Source: Prorocentrum cordatum
Taxonomy: Eukaryota > Sar > Dinophyceae > Prorocentrales > Prorocentraceae
NCBI GenBank assembly: GCA_963575745.1
Contig: CAUYUJ010000743.1
Coordinates: 31,414 to 95,413, forward strand
DNA: 64,000 bases
Direction of reading: 5' to 3'
Shown: positions 10,738 through 20,589 of the stretch, piece by piece
Layout of the letters: each line of letters begins with the position of its first letter
Position numbering within the stretch: position 1 is the stretch's first letter
Notes under the pieces: generated by a model
What the model saw: the letters and a program-made list of their open reading frames with translations, nothing else
Told to the model about the DNA's origin: nothing
Databases searched by the model: none
Position numbers and translations under genes: made by a program

Positions 10738-10940
10738 CTTTCGGCTACACGCAGGAGTGACCCTGGGTAAGAGTGACCTTTGGCGCGCGGCTTGTTGGAG
10801 GCCGCGGGGGGCGGGGGCCAAACACGAGCGCGCAAAACGCCACCATCGCATCGCTTTCGGCGATCAGGGGACCCCAGTGGGCCCGCACCGAAAGTCAACC
10901 CAGCGAAGGGTCGCTCTTACGTGCAGTCGACTGCTTGGCA
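10738..10940. repeat. Dispersed GCCGCGCGCCAAAGGTC repeat, two facing copies
   Basis: About 10748-10796 read in reverse complement contains GCCGCGCGCCAAAGGTCACT and CTCCTGCGTGTAG. Related copies are at about 10889-10935, 47949-48005 and 50157-50215 on the plus strand. Three of the four lie next to possible exon borders. Their nature is unknown. Confidence 0.55.
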
Positions 10941-11019
10941 ACGGCCTCTCTGCTCCCCACCGCGCCCGGCCCGACGCCCTGGGTCGCGGATCGGGTGCGC
11001 CGAAGAAAAGGGGCCATCT

Positions 11020-11290
11020 GATGCAGCAGCAGCACCGTCATCAGCAGCAGCATCATCGTCATCTGATGCAACAGCAGCATTAACAGCACCAAAATCAGAA
11101 TTACCATCATCATAGTCATCATCAGCAGCAGCATCAGCATCAGCATCAGCTTTAGCACCAGCATCAGCATCAGCATCATCATCAGCATCATCATCATCAT
11201 CGCCATCATCATCGTCATCATCGTCATCATCGGCATCACAAGCATCATCGTCGTCACAATCACCATCGTAATAATCATCGTCATCGCCAC
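11020..11290. repeat. ATC/CAG triplet microsatellite
   Basis: CATCAT, CAGCAG and GTCATC triplets run almost uninterrupted. Methionine/leucine-rich frames on the minus strand are artefacts. Confidence 0.9.
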
Positions 11291-11690
11291 GCGAGAGCTC
11301 TCTTGCGTGACTGAACTTGCACTGCTATTGGAACACTCTGGGAGCCCTCTCAGGCCGCGCTGCCAGGCCCCAAGAGGATCTCGGAACGGCTCCCGGAGGA
11401 TCCGAAGAGGGCTCCAGGGGGCTCTCGAAAGCAGTGATAGGCAAATCACACGAGCGTTCTCTCGCGCAACTTGATTTGCACTGTGGAAGCGCTCTGGGGG
11501 CCCCCCCGCGCCGCGCTGAAGGCCCCACGAAGAGCTGGGAAGTGCTCCAGGAGAGGCCCCCAAGAGCATAGCAAGGCAATTCACTCGCGCGCTCTCTCGC
11601 GCGACTGTATGGTCACTGCTACGGAAGTCCTCTGGGAACGGCCCCACGCCGCGGTGGAGGGGCCCAAGATGGTTTCCCGAACGGGCCTCC
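11285..11690. repeat. ~150-bp tandem repeat, three units
   Basis: Units start near 11291, 11452 and 11590 with variants of GCTCTCTCGCGCGACTTGAT then TTGCACTGCT, and continue with GAAGCTCTGGGA-type and CCGCGC-CG blocks. Confidence 0.65.
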
Positions 11691-12563
11691 AGAAGGCCCT
11701 TCCCAGGGCCCAGGAAGCCCCGGTGGCCTCGTGGGCCATCTTGGAGCCCTTGGGGGCTGTATTGGCACTTTTGCGGGAACGTCTGAGGCGATCTTCGGAC
11801 GATCCTGGGGCCTCTTCGGCTGTTTTCGAGCGTGGAGAAGCCGAAAAAGCAGCACGGCGAAAACTGCGGAGAAAGCCTGACAGAAAAGCAGCTGAGTTTG
11901 TCGATTCTTGGGGCTCTCCTAAGACTGCTTTTGGAGGCATCTTCGGTCGCCCTGGAAGCCTATTCGGCCGTGGGGAGGCCGTCGGGGCGTGCGGAACGCC
12001 TCTGCAAACGGTTCGGACCGTTCTCGGATCATCTTGGGGGCCTTTGGGAGCTTTCTTGAGCCGTTTGGGGCCGTCTACGACGCGTCTGGAGCGGCCCGTG
12101 TGCCGTCTTGGGCGCCATTGGGCTGTGTGTTGTACCTTCTCGAGAGCGTCTGAGGCGGCCGTGGGGCGGGCGATCTTGGGGGCCTCTATGGCCGTCGTAG
12201 AGCGTGAAGAAGCCGGAAAGGCAGAATGGTGAAACTCGTTTTAACAACTACTTATGAACTGATTGTACGCGCTCCCCGACCCTCGTCGCGGAGAGAGGGG
12301 GGAAGGAGGGCTGCTCTCTTTCTTGATTATAGTTTGATATAATCATATATCCTCGTGAAACTACAAGCTTCCGAGCACCTCTCCTCGGGCGCAGGCAAGC
12401 GGCTCGGCCTCCAGCCGAGAAGCGCGAGCAGGGCGCCAACTTTGCGGCCCCTTCCGCGGGCCTTCCGCGGGCCTTCTGCGGGGCCCCCCCGCAGGCCCTC
12501 AGCCCGAGCGCGGGGCTACCCACCGCGGGCAGGCGCGGGACTAACCGCAGCCAGGTCGTTGTC
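11691..12563. other. No gene recognised; degenerate repeats and an AT-rich patch
   Basis: The frame 11471-12232 (253 residues) is open but has no recognisable domain and overlaps the tandem repeat, so I regard it as chance. Around 12235-12360 the sequence turns AT-rich with runs of TATAATC. Confidence 0.4.
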
Positions 12564-13040
12564 TCAGCCTCGGCTGTCGTAGTGCTCCCATCGACCATCC
12601 GCGTAGCTCCCTGAGTGGATCAGCTGAGAGCCATCGAGACGATCTCGGCACTCGCTCTTGAACGTCTCGATCCAGTGCTGCGCGGCCTCAGGGCAATTCA
12701 AATCCTGAAGGTTGATCCTGATCAGGGGTCCGCACGCCGTAGCCGCCACTCGCAGCTGCTCGATCTCCTTGGCCCGGCGATCCGACAGGACGTTGCCCTT
12801 CTTGATCAGCCCCATGATCAGGTCGTCTTTCGAGACCACTCACGCGCAAGCCTTTGGCTCTCAAGATATGATTCAAGTCGGCGGCGAGAAACGCGTCGAA
12901 AAGCTTGTGCCTCGCTCCCCCGTCGTGTCGCGCTGGGCGATGCTCTGTGCCAATGCCAAGTCCCTGTACACTTCTGGCCTTGACATCCGCGTCAGTCCAC
13001 GTAGCTGGGTAGTAGACGTCGGCGTCTCCAGGCGCGGAGT
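12564..13040 (-). pseudogene. Downstream coding remnant next to the copia element
   Basis: Minus-strand frames encode KLFDAFLAADLNHILRAKGL (frame ending 12688) and then SKDDLIMGLIKKGNVLSDRR with AKEIEQLRVAATACGPLIRI (frame 12564-12839). They read as one protein broken by a frameshift near 12840. I do not recognise the family. It may be the 3' part of the copia element or a separate gene fragment. Confidence 0.4.
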
Positions 13041-13960
13041 CAACCGCCTCCTGGATGAGGTCCTTCTCGAGGTAGCTCCTCGCGTAGCAACCGCGCACGC
13101 AGCCTAAGAAAAATAAACACCGCGGCGATATCCACGAAGGCGCCCGTCTTCAGGATGAACCAGAAATCCCCCCTGTCCACGTAGTGGGGCACAGGTGCGG
13201 GGCAAACCGCTGCCTGGCCTGGCTCCTCGTACACCGTCGCCTTCTCGCCTGATGCAGAAGTCGCGACTCCCGTAAAAACTGCCATCGTGTTCAAGCCTCT
13301 GAACTGTTTCCTGAACATAAGGTTCAAAGTGGCGCAGTGCTTTTCTATCGTCGACCATTCGCTGTACTTGGTGAGCATGTCGGCCGCAATCGTCGGCGTC
13401 CTCATGCAGGAGCTCAAAGGCCTTCAGTCGCAGACGCTCTTGAATCCAGAAGTATCTCAGTTCCAGGTGCCTGACCTTGCCCACGCCCACTCTGCTGCAC
13501 ATGCCCCGTCCCGCGGTGCTGTCACTGTAGATCTTCAGGTTGCAGGGACTATTGGTCTCGATCAGGCAGGTATTGCTTTGGAGCCCTCTGGCAGTCGCAC
13601 TGCCTGTAGCATACATCTCGGATTCCCATGAGCTTAGAGCCATGGTGCTTTGCGTCACTGAGTAGCAGCCCCACGTGTGGTTACCACGCCGCACTGCTCC
13701 TCCGCTAGTGGATCGTCTCTGCAATTTGCTTGCATGGGGCCCAGTCTGCATCTCCGTCCAAGCGAACGCCTTCAGGAGTACCCTGCAAAGGGTAGCACCA
13801 GGCCAACACAGGCTGTCCTTCGCAGTACCGCCCAAGCCGCTGAACTCGCGCATGCAGCAGAACATTTGGGTTTGAAACGCGCTGCATCGCGGCGTTGCTG
13901 GCGCACGTCGCGTCGGGCCTGTCCGAAGAGAGGAAGAGCGCCGTGCACGCTGAACCTGCA
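13041..13960 (-). pseudogene. Ty1/copia polyprotein remnant: RT end and RNase H
   Basis: Read on the minus strand, the order is: the end of a copia reverse transcriptase (FLSSDRPDATCASNAAMQRV, then RVQRLGRYCEGQPVLAW); the DADWA block at about 13735; then RNase H with STSGGAVRRGNHTWGCYS, TQSTMALSSWESEMYATGSA (catalytic E), LKIYSDSTAGRGMCSRVGVG (catalytic D), KVRHLELRYFWIQERL; and finally ADMLTKY, the usual copia terminus. Three frames are used, with breaks near 13720 and 13400, so it is decayed. Integrase and gag are not seen. Copia elements copy themselves through an RNA intermediate; this copy cannot encode a full polyprotein. Confidence 0.85.
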
Positions 13961-14499
13961 ACTTCCCGTGCTCGGCCCTTGGACAGAAGGTCCACGCTGC
14001 CTCGTCGGCCTTGTCGCGTCGCTTTCTTTCTTGGAGTAGGAGCTGCCATGCACCCTCGCATCTGCGCCCACTGAATCACGAATGGCCCCCCCCCGAGCCC
14101 CGCGAAACCGATTCCCAGACCCAGAGCCACTCGGACTGAGGAGGCGGGAGGGGGCGATGGGGGGGAACGCATGACATAGACACGTCACATCAGGACTCCA
14201 AACATCACGCCCTCAAGACGCGAGGCTCCGGCTAAGCAAGGGGCGAGGAGCACCCATCCAGGGAAGTCTCGTTTCGCCGCCGCCGAGGCGGCGCGGCCCG
14301 CCGCCAGGGCAAGCCGCAGCGAAGCGAGCCCCCCTCGGATAAACACCCCCCACCCATCGCGAAGCAGAAGCCCCTGCGCTCGAGCCGCCCCAACGGAGGA
14401 GGCGGAAGGAGGCGATGGAACGAGGCGGCTCTTTCTCTGCGGAGAGCTGCAAGAGAAGAATGCCCAGCGCGACTGCGCGGGCGCCAGCGGTCGAGGGCC

Positions 14500-15400
14500 C
14501 CGCGCGCACGAGGTCGGCAACGTCGCCCTCGATGTAAATGCGCGCCGCGGCCGAACTGCCCCACCTGCCCGCCGCGAGGGCCGCCTCCATCGAACCAGAC
14601 CTCACAGAGAAGTCCGAGGCGCCCACGGCAGCAGCTGCGCCACGAGACGGGGCCCGGCAGGCCGAAGCCACGCGCCGAAGCGGCCAGCGCGCCTCGGGGC
14701 TGGGAGGGCGACCTTCTACGAGATTTGCACGTCGTGGCCGAAACTGCGCGCCGCGATCCGCGTGAGCGCCAGCGCCAGACTGGAGCGGATGACCACCGCC
14801 CCCGCACAGTCCTTACCGGCAATGGTCTGAGACGAGGCGACCCGCACCACGATGACCGCGCCACGGTCGACGACGTCGCCCGCCGCGAGGGCGAAGGCCT
14901 CCGAGCCGCGCAGCATGCCCTCGAACGAGACGAGGAGGAGCGCCGCGACGTCGACAGCACCTGCTGTACACGCGAACCCTGCCATGGCCGCAGTCGCCTC
15001 GGCAGTGAGTGGCAGCACCCTCGAAGCAGGCTCGCGGTGTCTCCACGTCTTGAGCAGCGCCCGACAGAGGCCCCGCCGCCGCCGCAGCCCGGGCGCCGCG
15101 AAGCACGCTTCCGCCATCGCCTCGTCGGCGGCCGCAACGCCAGCACCAGCGGCCCAGAGGTTCTCAAGGTAGCTGGCGACGAGGGCGCCAACATCCTCGC
15201 CATCGTCGCCAAAGGCCCGCAGGCTCTGCAGAGCAACGCCGCAGTGGGCCGGCACGGCCTGCACAGCTCGCTCGCACCGACGCTGCTTCTCCGCCGCCAC
15301 GCGCAGGGGCGCCGAGGTCTGGCGGCGGGCGCCGCGGCGCCTCAGGCGAGGGGGCCCGCGGCGGGCGGCGGCCCGCGCAGTCGGCCCCGCCCGCGCCTTC
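14500..15400 (-). pseudogene. Tyrosine recombinase (integrase) domain
   Basis: Such enzymes integrate circular DNA copies by strand exchange through a tyrosine. An N-terminal SAM-like helical part (ENLWAAGAGVAAADEAMAEA, RGLCRALLKTWRHREP) is followed by the catalytic core: RVLPLTAEATAAMAGFACTA, then LLLVSFEGMLRGSEAFALAA with the first catalytic arginine. The frame stops near 14716. The continuation in another frame carries AGRWGSSAAARIYIEGDVAD, where the Y is the expected nucleophile near 14535. The frameshift between the two halves makes it a pseudogene. Confidence 0.7.
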
Positions 15401-15419
15401 TGGCCCTCGAGCCACACCA

Positions 15420-15990
15420 CAGCAGCTTCCTCGACGGCTCGTCTGCTGAGTTTATCCTCCGAAACGATGCAGCCGACCAGCGGGCGCATTTCTGCCGCCG
15501 CGGCGACGGCCATCCAGCGCTTCAGGACGGGCTGGAGCTTCCTGCTACTGCTGCGGTCCTTCGCTACGATGGCCGCGACCACCTGGCTGTCCACCAGGTG
15601 CGGGTAGCGGCCCCCGCGCAGCGAGACCTTGCGGGCGCGCCCCCTCGAGGCCACTGTCGCCGCCTGCAGCTCTCTGACGTCTATGCGCGCTGACTTGCCG
15701 CGCGGCCACGCCATGCTGAGGATGGCGCGCCACTTCCACGCGAAGGGGCCGAGGCTCGACCTCGGCTAGCCGCCAGCGCGGCATGGGGACGCCGCTGTCC
15801 AGCCTGACGCCCGTGCCCCCGTTCTCCGCGCGGCCCAGGCAGCACTGGACCAGCCGCCTCGACTGCTCCGCGCCAGGGTCGCCAGCGTCCGTCTCGAAGG
15901 CCCCCGCCTGGCCCCAGGTCTCCTGACACAGGCCCACGCGGGACACTTCGTGGATGCTAAGTTCCCGAACGAGGGCCCCTCGCTGGCGCA
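15420..15990 (-). pseudogene. DIRS-type RNase H and connecting region
   Basis: The connecting stretch reads LVQCCLGRAENGGTGVRLDS and GVPMPRWRLAE in one frame. After a shift near 15750 the RNase H starts with PFAWKWRAILSMAWPRGKSA, RIDVRELQA (E) and YPHLVDSQVVAAIVAKDRSS (D), followed by GCIVSEDKLSRRA in place of the usual SEDNPADxxSR. This is the RNase H found beside tyrosine recombinases in DIRS-like elements. A TAG stop precedes the RNase H frame. Confidence 0.7.
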
Positions 15991-16898
15991 GCAACAGCGA
16001 CCCATCAATTCCACGACGTACGCGCTGAAGCTGTTGCCGAGGAGAAAGGCCCTGGCATCGGACACGTCCTGCGGGTTCGACCCTTTCGTGGCTAGGGCGG
16101 CGCGCCCCACATCGAAGCCCAGCTGACGCTCACTCTCCTCGCTGCTGGGAAAGGGAGGGAGCTGCTCGGGTCTCGGACCATGCTTTTCTCCTCGTACAGG
16201 GCAACGTGGCACCGACGCGAGTCAGCCTGCCATATAGCACGGGCCGCGGCCGACGCTGCCGCGAAGCCGCGGGGCGCCAAGGGGCAGCGGCCATGGGGCT
16301 TACAACAGACCAGTGTCGGGAAGTTTCCAGGCCGCCCAGGCCACTCGCAGCCCTCGTCCTCCCAAGAGATGCCCATTAGAGGGACGCCCTCGCCGACGAA
16401 CTCGTCGCAGGCCCTGCGGTCGGCCAGGCGGAGCGGCGACATGAGCTGCAGGGCACGAAGACAGACGAGCAGACCAGACACGGCCGCACGCCCAGCGCGG
16501 TCGAGATGAGCCTGACACTCTCGTGCGACATGCTGGCCACGTTCTCGACGAACCAGCACAGCTTCGAGCCAAAGGTCTCGCGCAGTAAGCCCAGGACGCG
16601 CGGAACCTCGCGGAACAACGACGACGTCTTCCCGCCAAGGCCGCGGCCGTCGACGCTCAGGCGCGAGAGATCCTGGCATGGGCTGTCAGCGGCCGCGATG
16701 CAGAGGTCCACGTGATCGCTGGAGGCGACGAACAGCTCCTGCAGCATCGGGGCCTCCACGTGCGTGACGTCGCCCCAATCGACGACCACTGGCCAGAACA
16801 GCCTGGCCACCCGCCGTGCCTCGGGATCCGTCTCCGCCGCCACGTAGGTCACTATCCGCACGGGGAGGCGCGAGAAGGCGACGGCGAGATCCCCGATG
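15990..16898 (-). pseudogene. C5 cytosine DNA methyltransferase domain
   Basis: The enzyme class transfers a methyl group from S-adenosylmethionine to carbon 5 of cytosine in DNA. Motif I survives in part as GIGDLAVAFSRLPVRIVTY at the very edge of the microsatellite. The catalytic loop is DSPCQDLSRL (16666-16690, PC intact). Motif VI is WFVENVASMS (16538-16561, ENV intact). After a frameshift near 16450 comes LMSPLRLADRRACDEF and FPTLVCCKPHGRCPL, resembling motif VIII and the target-recognition region. After a second shift near 16155 come ERQLGFDVGRAALATKG and motif X LLGNSFSAYVVELMG (16010-16043). The catalytic residues are intact, but the frames and the N terminus are not. Confidence 0.8.
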
Positions 16899-17481
16899 CC
16901 TATATATATATATATATATATATATATGCATCTATATATATATATGTGAGAGAGATGGTGTGTATGAGAAATGAACCTGCCTGCCGAATATGATACATGC
17001 ATATGTGTGTGCACTTATGTATGTGTATACGCACGTACGCACGTACAAACGTACGTACGTGTGTACGCAAGTAAGTATGTAGTATGTATGTGTGTATACA
17101 TGTATGTGTGTACTGAGGTATGTATGTATGAATGGATGTGTGTCTGTATGCACGTGTGTACATAAGTGTGTATGTATGTGTGTATGCATGTATGCATGTG
17201 TGTGGATACATGTGTGTATGGTTGCACGTATGTAAAGGTGTGTATACATGTATGTGTGTATGTATATATGTAGGTAGATAGGTAGGTATATATGTGTGTG
17301 CATGTGTGCATGCATGTATGTATGTGTTTGTATGTGTAGATGGGTGCATACATGTATGTGTATGCGTGTATGCATGGAAGTGTGTATGTATGCATGTATG
17401 TGGTGTGTAAGCATATATGTATGTATGTATGTGCGTATGTATGTATGCATGTATGTGTGTATGCATGTATGTATGTATGAA

Positions 17482-17512
<31 letters not shown>

Positions 17513-17885
17513 ATGTATGTATGTATGTATGTATGTGTGTATGTGTGTATGTGTGTATGTGTATGTATGTATGTATGTATGTATGTATGTGTGTATGTGT
17601 GTATGTGTGTATGTATGTATGTATGTATGTATGTATGCATGTATGTATGTATGTATGTATGTGTGTATGTATGTATGTATGTATGTATGTATGTATGTAT
17701 GTGTGTGTATGTGTGTGTATGTATGTATATGTACGTATGGCTTGTGTGTCTGCATGTATGTATGTATGTATGCCTGACTGCATGCATGGACGTATGTATG
17801 TATGTATGTGTACCTGCCTGCATGCATGTATGTATGTGTCTGTATGTATGTATGTATGTATGTATGTACGTATGCATGGCGATAA
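16899..17885. repeat. TA and ATAC/TATG microsatellite
   Basis: (TA)n runs occupy 16902-16944; from about 16985 the plus strand is (TATG)n with GTGTGT and CATG variants to 17880. It cuts into motif I of the methyltransferase. The long Y/H/T/I and C/M/V frames are artefacts. Confidence 0.95.
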
Positions 17886-17989
17886 ACCTTATGTTCTGAC
17901 ATTTCCTCTTGGTCCCCAACTTCCCCTTGCACCGGGTCGCATCCCAGCAACAACTCCGTCAATACCGTCTTCAAGCGTGGCGCATTTAC

Positions 17990-18545
17990 ACCCGGGTCAC
18001 CTCAAGTCAGGGCATCTCGGAGCCAGGGATTCCGAGGATGCCTCAGGCGGGACGTGCCTGAGCACATCGCGGACCACGTCTGAACATCTCAAGCGAAACG
18101 GGCCAGAGCACCTCATTTCAGGGCATCTCGCAATAGCCCAGGGTTCGGAGGATGTCTCAGGCGAAACGGGCCTGGGTACCTCACGAACCACATCTTGGAG
18201 CCCAGGGATGTCTCAGGCGAACCAGGCCAGAGCACCTCGCGAGCCGCATCTTGGAACCCAGAGGTGCGAGTTGCGAGGATATCTCAAGCCCAGCGGGCCA
18301 GAGAACCTCAAGTCAAGGCACTTCGGAGCCCGGGCTTCCGAGGATGTCTCACGCGAAACGGGCCTGAGCACCTCACGAATCGCATCTTCAACCCAGAGTT
18401 GCGAGGACGTCTCAGGCCAAACTGTCAGAGCCAGGGATCCCGAAGATGTCTCAGGCGAAACGTGCCTGAGTGCCTCGCGAACCACATCTCCGAACCCGGA
18501 GGGGTGAGGACGTCTCAGGCGAAACGGGCCAGAGCACACACCTTG
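17990..18545. repeat. ~60-bp tandem repeat, about nine units
   Basis: The core GATGTCTCAGGCGAAACGGG followed by CCNGAGCACCTC recurs near 18033, 18086, 18149, 18205, 18278, 18343, 18403, 18445 and 18509. Units are 42-73 bp and diverged. No gene is seen. Confidence 0.8.
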
Positions 18546-18559
18546 GCCCGCACCCCCCT

Positions 18560-18984
18560 TGTCAGCGCACCCAACTCTGGGCCTGGTACCTCCCCAGACA
18601 TCCGGCCGCTCCAAGTTTTTTGAATGCGTGGGCCCCTGGAGGTCCGGACCACTTCCCCAAGGGCCGGTCTTTCATCCTGAGCCGTTTTTTTTTTTTTTGG
18701 GGGGGGGGGGGGCGCTCCCGAGGCCCGGCGGGGGCTCCCAGAGGCCAGAGTATGCCAGAATCCCGCCGCTCCGACTTCTATGGAGCGTCGGATCTAAGGG
18801 TCTGCACACCCTGGCCCTCGCCCCCTCGTCGGCGCACCCAGCACTGGGCCTGGTGCATCTGGCGGTGGGCGCGGGGCCGCCTCTGGCGGTGGGCGCGGGG
18901 CCGGAAGGCCAGCTCCGCGCGGGCCCGACGGCGCGCAGCAGCCCATCCCTTGCGAAGCGGCGGCCCGCCAGTTTGAGGGGCAAC
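18560..18984. repeat. Partial dispersed-element copies and G/T homopolymers
   Basis: 18594-18745 carries CAGACATCCGGCCGCTCC and GGAGGTCCGGACC...CCGAGGCCCGGCGGGGGCTCC, related to the ~180-bp element of 45-48.4 kb and to 21626-21850. It contains T(14)G(14). The rest, with a duplicated GGCGGTGGGCGCGGGGCCG, shows no gene. Confidence 0.5.
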
Positions 18985-19115
18985 GATAGGAGGGGGAGGA
19001 GGGGGAGGAGGAGGGGGAGAAAGAGGAGGAGGAGAAAGAGGAGAAAGAGGAGGGGAAGGGGGAGGAGGAGGTGGAGTTGGTGGAGGAGGTGGAGGAGGAG
19101 GAGGAGGACCTCAAT
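18985..19115. repeat. GGA microsatellite
   Basis: GGA and GAAA-type purine units on the plus strand. Confidence 0.9.
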
Positions 19116-19189
19116 GCATAGAACGACACTACTGTGTACAGGCCAGCCAGCACTGCGCCAGCCTCGCCTGATGCCACAGTGGGTTCGTG

Positions 19190-20150
19190 CTGAACCCAAA
19201 AACCATGTACGAAAAGCACGTGGCCCCTGGTCCAGGCGGTTCGGGGTAAACCCAAAGAAACCCTGGGTAGCAGCCCAGGGAATGCCAAAGCTTACAGTCG
19301 CTCCACTTGCTGTCCTGCACCCAAGGTTTTTTACTCTGGAATCCCCTGACCTACACGCGAGACCTCACCTTTTTACATGCATCAACCCCAGCCGAACTCT
19401 GACCTTGGGGATGGGTGGATGCGCTTATGAGGGAGGTTGGGGCGAGAATTGCAGTACCTGCATGGTTCGGGGTTAACCAAGAAACCCTGGGCAGCAACCC
19501 TAGAACTGCTACTCTGTACGGCCAGCCTTCTTTTGGCCACACGCCTCTCCTACACTACAAGCCGTCACCTACAAGCCTGTACCTTCACAGGCAACGAGGC
19601 CAGCCCACAGGGCCAGCCTATACCTCACTTTTCTTGCCTGAGGGGGTGTGGGCAGGATGTATCAGGTATATGGGCGGAGGTTGCACACATGGCACAAGCC
19701 ACCAAATCCACTTTAAAGATGCTTGGATTGCGACATGCTTTGTCAGCTCTAGCGGCACTTCTTTTGCAGCACAGCCAGCCTCACTCAGACCCTGGCACCT
19801 TTCTGCAGGCCTCTCCTACAGTAGAAGCGGTGCCACCTTGAAAGCCTGTGTATCACAGACCTTGACAGGCCAGCCCACAGGGCCAGCCTATCCCTCACAT
19901 TTGTCGCCTGACAGAAAGCAGCAAAGCCAGCCTCATCATGATCTTTTGGACGGGGGATGTGGGCTGATAGACTGGTGTTGGGGACTTGTGCTGGGGAGAA
20001 CGAACCTACGGTTTGGGGTCTTCCTAAAGCCCTGGGCAGCAACCCAAGAAACTCCTTGTCATTTCAGCTTCGCACCTGGCCATCTGTCTAGCCTTTCTCT
20101 TTCTCTTACCGAGGCGACATGTACCATTGGTGTTGGAGTGTTAATATTGG
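19190..20150. repeat. Irregular long tandem repeat
   Basis: A block with GGTTCGGGGTAAACCCAAAG and AAACCCTGGGCAGCAACCC occurs near 19225, 19463 and 20010. A second block, AGGCCAGCCCACAGGGCCAG, occurs near 19600 and 19868. These look like diverged units of several hundred bases. The frames across them have no domain. Confidence 0.6.
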
Positions 20151-20155
20151 TTTAT

Positions 20156-20480
20156 AGGCGGAGGCGGAGGCGGAGGAGGAGGAGGAGGAGGAGGAGGAGG
20201 AGGAGGAGCTTGTCCACTAAGGTTTGTGTCGGTTTCTACCTGGCGGGCGCCTACGGCTTTTTGTCCCGCAGTTTCGGCGGCGCCCGCCAGGTGCAGTACC
20301 CCGAGTCAAGTCCACTCTTCTAGCACTTGCGAGGACGCGACAAGCTAGATCCTCACGTTAGTCGAACGTAACAAGGAAGAGGGGGAGGAGACGGAGGAGG
20401 AGGAGATGGGGGAAGGGGGAGTATGAGGAGGAGAAGGAGGAGGAGGAGGCGGAGGAGGAGGAGGAAGAAGTAGGGGGGAT
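20156..20480. repeat. GGA microsatellites flanking a long hairpin
   Basis: GGA runs lie at 20156-20206 and 20370-20470. Between them ACCTGGCGGGCGCC (20238-20251) and its perfect complement (20279-20292) form a 14-bp stem with a 27-base loop. Confidence 0.8.
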
Positions 20481-20589
20481 GCATCGACCTGGAGTCGGCG
20501 ATACATCGCCGATAGATCGGCGATAGGCCTCCGATGATGAATCCGTACCTTCCTGGGCAGGTTGGGGCTATCGGGTCCCTTTCGGCGAT

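Larger units (their letters stand above)
14213..16898 (-). mobile_element. DIRS-like tyrosine-recombinase retroelement with C5 methyltransferase (decayed)
   Basis: Three modules lie in the same minus-strand order: a C5 cytosine methyltransferase (16898 to about 16000), a DIRS/Ty3-type RNase H (about 15765 to 15420) and a tyrosine recombinase (about 15400 to 14500). Frameshifts near 16450, 16155 and 15750, and at least one inside the recombinase, break it. A reverse transcriptase would be expected upstream, but there the element stops abruptly in a TA/ATAC microsatellite. Retroelements of dinoflagellates carrying cytosine methyltransferases have been described in the literature, so the class is known; this copy is truncated. 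Confidence 0.75.

Noticed and set aside
8111-10760. Very long Arg/Ser/Val and Asp/Thr-rich frames (up to about 700 codons)
   Set aside because: They are products of a GTC/GTCC triplet satellite open in several frames on both strands, lying inside the TPR intron.
11471-12232. 253-residue plus-strand protein
   Set aside because: It overlaps a tandem repeat, has no domain, and its composition follows the local repeat.
14725-15693. 322-residue plus-strand frame
   Set aside because: Shadow of the minus-strand RNase H and tyrosine recombinase, which have clear motifs.
16900-17974. Long Tyr/His/Thr/Ile-rich and Cys/Met/Val-rich frames
   Set aside because: Translation of the ATAC/TATG microsatellite.
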